From Phellopilus nigrolimitatus (Eukaryota; Basidiomycota; Agaricomycetes; Hymenochaetales; Hymenochaetaceae), in contig JAJOHG010000022.1 of the NCBI GenBank assembly GCA_021029095.1, positions 248,001-312,000 of the forward strand: a stretch of DNA of 64,000 bases, in the 5' to 3' direction. A program made the translations under genes and the position numbers. The notes beneath the pieces are model-generated. The model was not told the origin of the DNA and did no database searches. It saw only the letters and a program-made list of their open reading frames with translations. The number at the start of each line of letters is the position of its first letter. The stretch's first letter is position 1. Shown one piece after another: positions 57,303 to 64,000 of this stretch.

Positions 57303-59376
57303 AGTAGTCGGCACGAGAACTTGGTCTGATAATCTAGGCGAAGGCTGAGACTTTATATTAGACGCAAGATAAAACGCGAGAGTTCTGAGGCCTTTGGGGA
57401 TCTTCGTCAGAGAGGGACGGACGACGTAGGTGACAGTTTCGGAAGCCCATCATTAAAGCAATCAGTAAGAGACCGCAGGAACTCAACAATGGAAATGGTC
57501 TGAGATCTAATCATGACTAGATTCCCATATATGCTTGAATGGATGAGCACAAAGGGGTAGGCGGAAGGTTCAAGCATGTCGGGGTGTCAGAATTCAATAT
57601 CGCTGTATGATTGATGGTGACACACAAATTGTCCGGTAATTTGAACAAAGCATAAATGAATCGAAGCAGAATGGACTCCTTTTTCGGCTGATTCTCGTGA
57701 GCTTAAGTGAGTGACAGCGCCAGCAACTGCAGGCAAGTCCGGAGAATCGTGGGACCACCTAGTAGATCATATAGCCAGTAATGGTCTACTGAAGTGTCTC
57801 TTCGAGCGATGACTCCTGATGTAGGCCCTATTGTGAATGCCGCGAATCGGTAAACAAGTCGGAGCGCAAGTACTAATTACTCCGCAGTCAGGTAGAGCTT
57901 CGAAAGAAGGTACCAAACTTGAAGCTGCAGACTGCGAACCGCTAGTGGGTGTCATGAAGAGAAAGTGGGCGCACAGTGGAAATCGACTGTAGTGTGACGG
58001 TGACATAAGCAGACCGAACGTCAATCATCGCTTACTAAGATCTAATACACCCACTATCGAGACGGTCAATATCCATTCGCTTGCATTCGAACTCTTCGAG
58101 TCTTCCTCGATTATTCGCGCCCTCGGATTTCATGCACTTCAAGCTGGGCTCTGGCCGAGCTCCTGGATGTGCATACTCGCTTTTTCCCCCTAGTCCCGCG
58201 AACAGCTTCAAGTTTTGGCTCGTTTGAAAAGAAGCCACTGCCTGTATCGCTGATCGCGCAGATGTGGTTCTCAGACAGACTCGGGATCAAAGATACGTCT
58301 GGATCAATCCATAGACCACCTACGTGATCCACTATCTTCGCGTATGTCAGCTTTTCGCTGCTCAGAAAACATTCTTATTGACATATAGTTTAATATAGAT
58401 AACTTTCTTCTCCCTCCGATGGATAATGTGTATCAAGCGAGCATGGAGGCAGGTGTCAACATCTTTCGCAGTCACTGCCAGGCCTCCTGCAGCCGAGGCA
58501 GAATATCTGAAGGCGAATCACTTCTCGGAGAAGAGTAACAATGTCCTCGAGTTCCCCTAATCTTTATCCTCAAATCTACTGTTAATTCAGAGCCGGTACG
58601 CCAACTCCTACAAGTGCTAAGGTCTTCGCTATTATGACGGTCCTGCTGTCGTATCTCAGCGCGTTATCATGGACTCACCGGTCAGAAGACGGAGCCTCCC
58701 TGTTTGCCAGAACGTCGCAAAATCTATTCGCACTTCTGCTTCCTTCCTGGCATTCTATTTCGCTCACAGATAGCTGCCTCGGATATAAGACTCTTCGACG
58801 GGCACGAAGAAGTGGGCATCTCCATTACTTTGAGCACTGCGCACACTCGGCTCCGTTTTCTACAGCGTATTCGCCTCGGTTACCCCGAAGCAATATAGAC
58901 TTAACATCTCGAACATCCATGTTCTCCGGCTTCCGTTCTGTGTCGGCCGTCCACAGTGTCGCATGTTTTTCTTCAGGCCCGACTGTTCAGCTTCAGCGAG
59001 ACCATTGATGTTATAATATGATCAATGTTGCACACATTTCACCCATGCTGATATTTTGATTTTTCCAGTTGTATGCGATATATCATTTCGTCTGTTCCCC
59101 GCCGTGCTTTTACAGGCTTTTAATTTATTTATTTACAATTTTATGGAGCCTATAATATTGCGAGCGGTAGGCCATATATAATTCATAAAAGTACGACACA
59201 TGAAGTTCGAAGGGATCGCCGTATGATGATATGATCGACGCACGAGTTCGATTGCGGCCCCTTCATTGCGTCATCACCTTCATCCTATTTTGCTTGCACC
59301 ACGCACGAACATCTTCACTTTCTCCTTGCTCTTCAACCACTACCTACACCTCGTCGACGTCCCAGCAGTCACCGGA
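57303..59376. other. 2 kb gene-poor region with possible glycosyltransferase relic
   Basis: A minus-strand fragment around 58111-58332 reads DHVGGLWIDPDVSLIPSL, which has the shape of a GT32-like DxD segment (GGxWxDxD), but no start, no flanking domain and frame breaks on both sides. Plus-strand frames at 58634-59008 show nothing recognisable. Confidence 0.3.
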
Positions 59377-60716
59377 ATGGACGATCTTCCCTTAGACACC
59401 AGCCACCCGGCGGTTCGGGACTTTCTCACACTCACTCGGTATGTACTTCGACGCGATGTGTGGCGTCAGCTTGACACTAAAACTCTGGATGCTCTTAGGT
59501 TGCAGGTCTTGACACCGCTGTCGCTGCTCATAAACATCGCTGCCGTAGCTGTATGCTCGCTTATACTCTCACCTGGCTTGGGTGCGTCATTGTCCGATCT
59601 TCCGAGGAAATCACCCAATGCTAATTCTGACTTCAGGAGAGATCGCGAGAATGTACCCGACGTCGTTGACCCCGTCTCCGGTATTCATTGGCATATACAT
59701 CGCGGCCGTGTACATCATGCAAATTGGATACTGCGTTGTTCTCATTCTTGCACATAAATCCGAAACGAAGGTGTGTTTGCGTATAACTCTTCGAAGAACG
59801 CGATAAACTAATATCAGAGCGGTGGAAAACAGCAAGCTCTGATTAAAGGGAGCGGTCTCGCTCTCGTATTCTCCAACTGGGTGATGGGCTTCTGGGCCAT
59901 CGCATGGGTAAGCATCTCATTTTATTCGAGCGCCTTTCGGGCGCTTATGAGCCTATTGTAGTCTCTGAAAGCCTTCCTCGTTTCCTCGGTTTTACTCGGA
60001 ATCCTCATCATCCTGCTCCTTTACTCGAACATCGTGCTCTACGTGTATCATCCTCCCGTGTCCTCGCGCCCGCTCGACACTGCGTTCATACACGCACCTC
60101 TCCGTCTCTTCCTCATACTTCCCCTTACACTTCTTCTCCCGGTATCAATATTGTATGTTATGTTCTTGCCCCTTTATACTCGCTGAGCTAAAACTAATGG
60201 GCTCTTTACTTCCTCGTCCTTCGTGCAAAATCTCGTTTCCTCAGCATCGCGATCCACCATTACTGGCAGGAAGGAGATACGAGCGCATATAACAACTACA
60301 TGTGGGAGGGCTTCGGTGTCCTGTTCGGCGTGAACATACTAGGCGCGCTGTTTATTGCTATGCGACGCGATGTTGTATGGACAGTCGGTGCAGCATGGCT
60401 TGCGGCGAGCGTATGGAATAAATCACCGAAGAGCGCGCCAGTTTCGGTACGTTCCAGTACTCTTTTTCCATCGATATATATGTGACCCATATCCATTCTT
60501 TCCCCGCTACAGATTGCTGCGATCACATTTACATTCCTACACCCCGCGATCCTAATCGTGTCGACCATAATTCTGGGGTTCCGCCGAAAGAGGCGGGGCG
60601 GCGCCATTTCTCTGCCGCCCGACGCCGAGGACGGCGTGGGCGAGAACGGTGAGAGCCACCGCAACTCGCATAACGCAACTCCTGGCAGAAGCGGGGCTAG
60701 CCGGGTATGGGGATAA
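59377..60716 (+). CDS. multipass membrane protein (DUF1774-like)
   Basis: Seven exons: 59377-59438, 59499-59581, 59637-59770, 59818-59907, 59962-60152, 60245-60446, 60513-60716; 321 residues. About eight hydrophobic helices are visible (for example LTPLSLLINIAAVAVCSLIL, VFIGIYIAAVYIMQIGY, FLVSSVLLGILIILLLY, LFLILPLTLLLPVSIL, GVLFGVNILGALFIAM). The motif MRRDVVWTVGAAWLAASVW is typical of the fungal DUF1774 group, to which I assign it by pattern only. The tail is cytosolic-type, Gly/Ser/Asn-rich. Role unknown; the family is predicted to sit in internal membranes. Confidence 0.8.
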
Positions 60717-61085
60717 AGACAGTCATATGAAGGTTGTGGCGTGCATGATTGTACGAGTATCAGAAGAGTCTACTTGGGACGATGTGTTTTTCCCTTTGTT
60801 TTAAAATTCAAGTGACATGCTGCTTGTCTCTGCCTACTTGTATACCACTGTGCCTTTTATTGAATTGTATCCAGAGTTTCATAAATACAGTACTAGGCAT
60901 TCCGAATGTATGCCAGTACTGTTTAATACTACATTCCGCCCGCTGAACCCCGCATGGCCTAATTCGTGGCACCAGCACATTTCGCCGCAAATTACAATAT
61001 TACTTGCAGCACAAAGAATGAATCGACCGAAATCGATTCCTTCCCATCCCCTCCGGCGGACAAGACGAGGCGCGGGCCGCTGCAG

Positions 61086-61970
61086 ATGAGCGTATTTCGC
61101 ATCGGGAAAAGTACGAGAGACGCTCCTCAGATTAGCGCTGGCGCGAGCACCGACAAGGAGACACAGGGCGACGAGATGGAGACAAATAAGGGGCGAGTCT
61201 TAGTAGAACCCTCAGCGGAGTCAAGAATAGGTCCACATGTGGCTCGGCTGCGGAAGCGTGAGTCCCGCCTGGATCTGAAAACATCATGCTTAGCCGAGGG
61301 ATGCAGCATTGACGTCTTTTCTTCGTGTCTTGGCCACAGGACTCGATGCGCTCGACTGGATCGCGGGGCAGTGCATATGGCAGGCGCGGGCGTGCATCGA
61401 GAGTGAGTCCCAGTCTGCCCCGCTCCGCGCATAGCCTATCGGTCCTCATTCCGACTTCCTCTTTTTTGCACGACCGAACTCGCGTCCCGATATTCGCGCT
61501 CCCAAAGTACTGAGGCCCGCACCCCGCGGTGGGGGCATGGCGCTGCTCGTGCGGTACATCTCGTGGGCACGCGCCGCGGCGCACGAGGACATCGCGCGCG
61601 GGCTCGTCGCGTACTTTGCAGCGCGCCCCGGCGCACTCGAGGTGCTCGGGAACGTCGGCGACGAAGCGACCTATGCCAAGCGGCTGCAGATACGTACGCA
61701 TTCCGTCGTGATTCTTCCGGTTGATCAGTCCCTGAAAATCGATGCGTATCACGCAGTGCTCGAGACGCACGGCGTCGACTGGCGCGTGGAGCCGAAGCCG
61801 AAGACAGCTAAGGGGCCAGCGCGGATCGACAGTGAGCACAGATCTCCACGTACCATCTGATGTCTGACGACGCGCATACAGTCACCACGCCTGGGTTTCT
61901 GCGGGGCATGCGGCGGAGCGTCGGGCGGTTCTCGACGGGGCGGCGCGCCCGGAGGGAATCTGGATATTGA
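61086..61970 (+). CDS. unrecognised 215-residue protein
   Basis: Four exons (61086-61257, 61340-61402, 61508-61831, 61882-61970), introns 82, 105 and 50 nt; frame kept throughout. Visible features: an N-terminal charged segment, LDALDWIAGQCIWQARACIE, then a helical Ala-rich domain (VRYISWARAAAHEDIARG; ALEVLGNVGDEATYAKR), a beta-like hydrophobic segment (VVILPVDQSLKIDAYHAVLE) and a very basic C-terminus (GMRRSVGRFSTGRRARR). The N-terminal ATG is uncertain because the frame is open upstream without an ATG. I know no family for it. The long minus-strand open frame over the same DNA reflects high GC only. Confidence 0.6.
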
Positions 61971-62315
61971 TGCACGGGCGGGAGGCATGGCGTGCACAGA
62001 CGGAGGACATAAGGGAGGAGCGACGGGCCTTTCGTAGTTAGAGGTCCTGAATGTTTATTGGCCTACTTTTTCCGATGTAATTCTGGAGATCGCGCTGCTG
62101 ACAGAGATCGCGTAGTTTCCGCGTTCTGAGATTTGTACCGCAAGACAAGAAAATCGAGATGTTCGTCGGAGTTCGAGTGGCTGCCACGGACTTGAGAAGA
62201 TACGCAGCAGGCAGATAGATTTTCCCGAGCGACGGGCCGGGCGGCGGGAGGCAGGCAAGCAAAGCATCCCGTGGCTTGGTGTCGGTAACGGCGCTTGTCC
62301 TGCTCACGGTCTGCC

Positions 62316-62909
62316 ATGTTGCGTCTTTCCAACACCCTCAGGCTGCGCACAGCACGGAACTGCAGGCTCCACCTCGCCAGACCCGTCCCTCCACCCTTCC
62401 CGCCGCGCGCTCTCCCGACTCTTCACCGTCCCCGCGCCATGTCTACTACTGCGCCGGCTGCCTTCCAGTTCATCGTCTACGCGCCCGACAAGACCGACGC
62501 GGGCGCGTTCCAGCGCCGTCTCTCCGTGCGCGAGAAGCACCTGGAGAACGCGAAGACGCTCGGAAGCAGCGGGGTGATCAGTTGAGTTCCGCTCAATCCA
62601 TCCACGCATCGGGGCACTGGTTCTGGGTTGTACTGATTGTTGATCAAAGAAATGGGCGCGGCGCTGCTGAGCCCGGAGTCGATCGCGTCGCCAGGCGCCG
62701 AGCGGAAGATGATCGGATCGGCGATGGTGTTCGAGGCGGCATCGCTGGACGAGGTGAAGAAGATTATCGAAAGCGACATCTACTACACGACCGGCGTGGT
62801 CAGTCTCATTTCCTATGGAAATCACCGACAGTCCTAATTTATTCTATATATATTGAAGTGGGATCCGGAGAAGCTTGTTATTTTGCCATTCGCTGGGCAA
62901 GTGCTGTAA
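62316..62909 (+). CDS. mitochondrial YCII-domain protein
   Basis: Three exons (62316-62580, 62650-62798, 62859-62909), introns 69 and 60 nt, 154 residues. The first ~45 residues are Arg/Pro/Leu-rich without acidic residues, a typical mitochondrial presequence; a second in-frame ATG follows it (MSTTAP), so a cytosolic form may also be made. The mature part is a ferredoxin-like YCII fold: FQFIVYAPDKTDAGAFQRRL, REKHLENAK, GSAMVFEAASLDEVKKIIESD, YYTTGVWDPEKLVILPF. YCII proteins are putative small enzymes of unclear reaction. The donor of intron 1 is GTTGAG, slightly weak. Confidence 0.85.
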
Positions 62910-63258
62910 TTTTTAGTTCAATGAATCGATTTATTTTGGAGGTTTTGTATATAACAATGCTCGAATGTGATAGCCGACTGCTAAGTGCTCAGTGCTGATG
63001 ACGTATACACATGATTGCTATCGACTGTGAACGCTCGGGCTCGCCGGGCAGCGAGCTCCAGTTGTACGATGCCGCTGCTCTTGCCTTGCATCTAACTACT
63101 GCCGAAATCTGCGTTCTGACTCCTGAGACGCTCTATATCAATCTCAAGTCTCCGGGTACTTGACCGGAACTCGCTCGGAAGACACTTCCGCTACTCCGAG
63201 TTCCGCATAAGCCTTGCAATAACTCGAACACTCGAGTGCTTGTCCTTGCTTTCTGAAC

Positions 63259-64000
63259 ATGACAAACAGCTCTGCTGCGAGCACCCAGCCGTCTGGCAGG
63301 GGTGCAGACCCGATCATGCTCACGTTGTTCGCGAACCGCTTCATGAGCGTCGCGGAGGCGATGGGCAGGTCGCTCCAGCAGACCTCAATCAGCACGAACA
63401 TCAAGGAGCGCCTCGACTTCTCCTGTGCCCTCTTTGCGCCAGACGGAGACCTTGTGGCCAATGCGCCTTTCATCCCGATCCACCTTGGAGCTATGAGCTT
63501 GTATGACTCGGATCGAATTCATTTGGGCGTGAAGAACATATTGTTAACTGACTGAATCTACAGTGCCGTTCGGTACCAGATGAAGCTGCATGGAAAGAAC
63601 ATCAAGGACGGCGACGTGTTTATGACCAATTCGCCCCGCGCAGGAGGCTCGTGCGTTCCTTGCAATTTGTTTTCTAGCCATTGCGAATCTCCTGATTTTC
63701 CTACCTTAGGCATCTCCCCGACATAACAATAATCACGCCCGTCTTCTCGCCAGACGACCCAAGCGAAATCATCTTTTTTGTCGCATCGCGCGGACACCAC
63801 GCCGACGTCGGCGGCATTCTCCCCGGATCCATGCCGCCGACCTCGGTAAATATATTCGAGGAGGGCGCGGAGATCGTGAGCTTCAAGCTCGTCAACGACG
63901 GCATGTTCGACCGTGAGGGCCTGCTCGAGCGCATGGTCGAAATACCCGGCCGTTATCCCGGCAGCTCCGGGTGCCGGAACATCAAGGACGTCGAGAGCGA
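63259..64000 (+). CDS. hydantoinase B / 5-oxoprolinase-like protein, partial
   Basis: Related to the C-terminal (HyuB) half of ATP-dependent 5-oxoprolinase, which opens 5-oxoproline to glutamate in the glutathione cycle. Exons 63259-63500, 63564-63650, 63720->64000. Seen: [100 protein letters not shown]: a normal HyuB start. In complete 5-oxoprolinase an A domain of about 700 residues precedes this, but the 350 nt upstream has no A-domain sequence and the frame begins with an ATG and a short Ser/Thr-rich lead. The gene may be a B-only protein or a 5'-truncated copy. Confidence 0.88.

Noticed and set aside
61132..61839. 235-codon open frame on the minus strand
   Set aside because: It lies opposite the spliced plus-strand gene in GC-rich DNA and its composition (Arg/Cys/Leu rich) has no family features; a shadow frame.
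1..64000. A secondary-metabolite or effector cluster
   Set aside because: The regulator, reductase, sedolisin and secreted proteins are dispersed among housekeeping genes, and no synthase backbone gene is present.

Overview
This is a eukaryotic nuclear window from a basidiomycete fungus, most probably an Agaricomycete. The evidence is dense genes on both strands, many introns of about 50-65 nt with GTRNGT donors and short pyrimidine tracts, and very short intergenic gaps. The gene families are also typical: Zn2Cys6/Fungal_trans regulator, sedolisin, cerato-type small secreted proteins, USP28-like protein. No operons, CRISPR arrays or rRNA were seen. Gene models were built by hand from splice signals, reading frame and protein family resemblance. 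For every spliced complete gene except those flagged, exon lengths sum to a multiple of three.

Layout. 1-8 kb: FAD synthase (-, cut by the left edge), ArfGAP (+), UDP-glucose 6-dehydrogenase (+), serine palmitoyltransferase LCB2 (-). 8-20 kb: an EST1/SMG7-type RNA decay or telomere protein (-), a 2 kb gene-poor stretch, then a 14-exon, about 1,771-residue Zn2Cys6 transcription factor (-). 20-34 kb: a USP28-like protein with a degenerate catalytic Cys box (-), a LYR protein (-), a possible broken small secreted gene (+), the ADP/ATP carrier (-), a WRN-type 3'-5' exonuclease (-), and a degenerate tandem repeat with CACGTG cores. 34-42 kb: a 17-exon sedolisin (-), a SUZ/SUZ-C (SZRD1-like) protein (+), a Cys-Gly dipeptidase (-). 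42-47.5 kb is accessory: few genes, a frameshifted small secreted protein, and a foldback DNA element with 24-bp terminal inverted repeats, TA flanks and 307-bp internal arms. 47.5-64 kb: medium-chain reductase (+), zuotin (-), an unrecognised gene (+), mitochondrial Obg GTPase (-), URM1 (+), a small secreted protein (-), a multipass membrane protein (+), an unrecognised 215-residue protein (+), a mitochondrial YCII-type protein (+), and the start of a hydantoinase-B/5-oxoprolinase-like gene (+, cut by the right edge).

Most genes are unlinked housekeeping functions: flavin and nucleotide-sugar metabolism, sphingolipid entry step, glutathione turnover, mRNA decay, ribosome-associated folding, tRNA thiolation. 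There is no clear biosynthetic cluster. Glutathione-cycle functions appear twice (Cys-Gly dipeptidase and the 5-oxoprolinase-like gene) but about 21 kb apart. The most unusual features are the foldback element, the micro-exon/GC-AG intron architecture of the sedolisin, the Cys-less USP-like protein, and the 5-oxoprolinase-like gene that appears to begin at its B domain.
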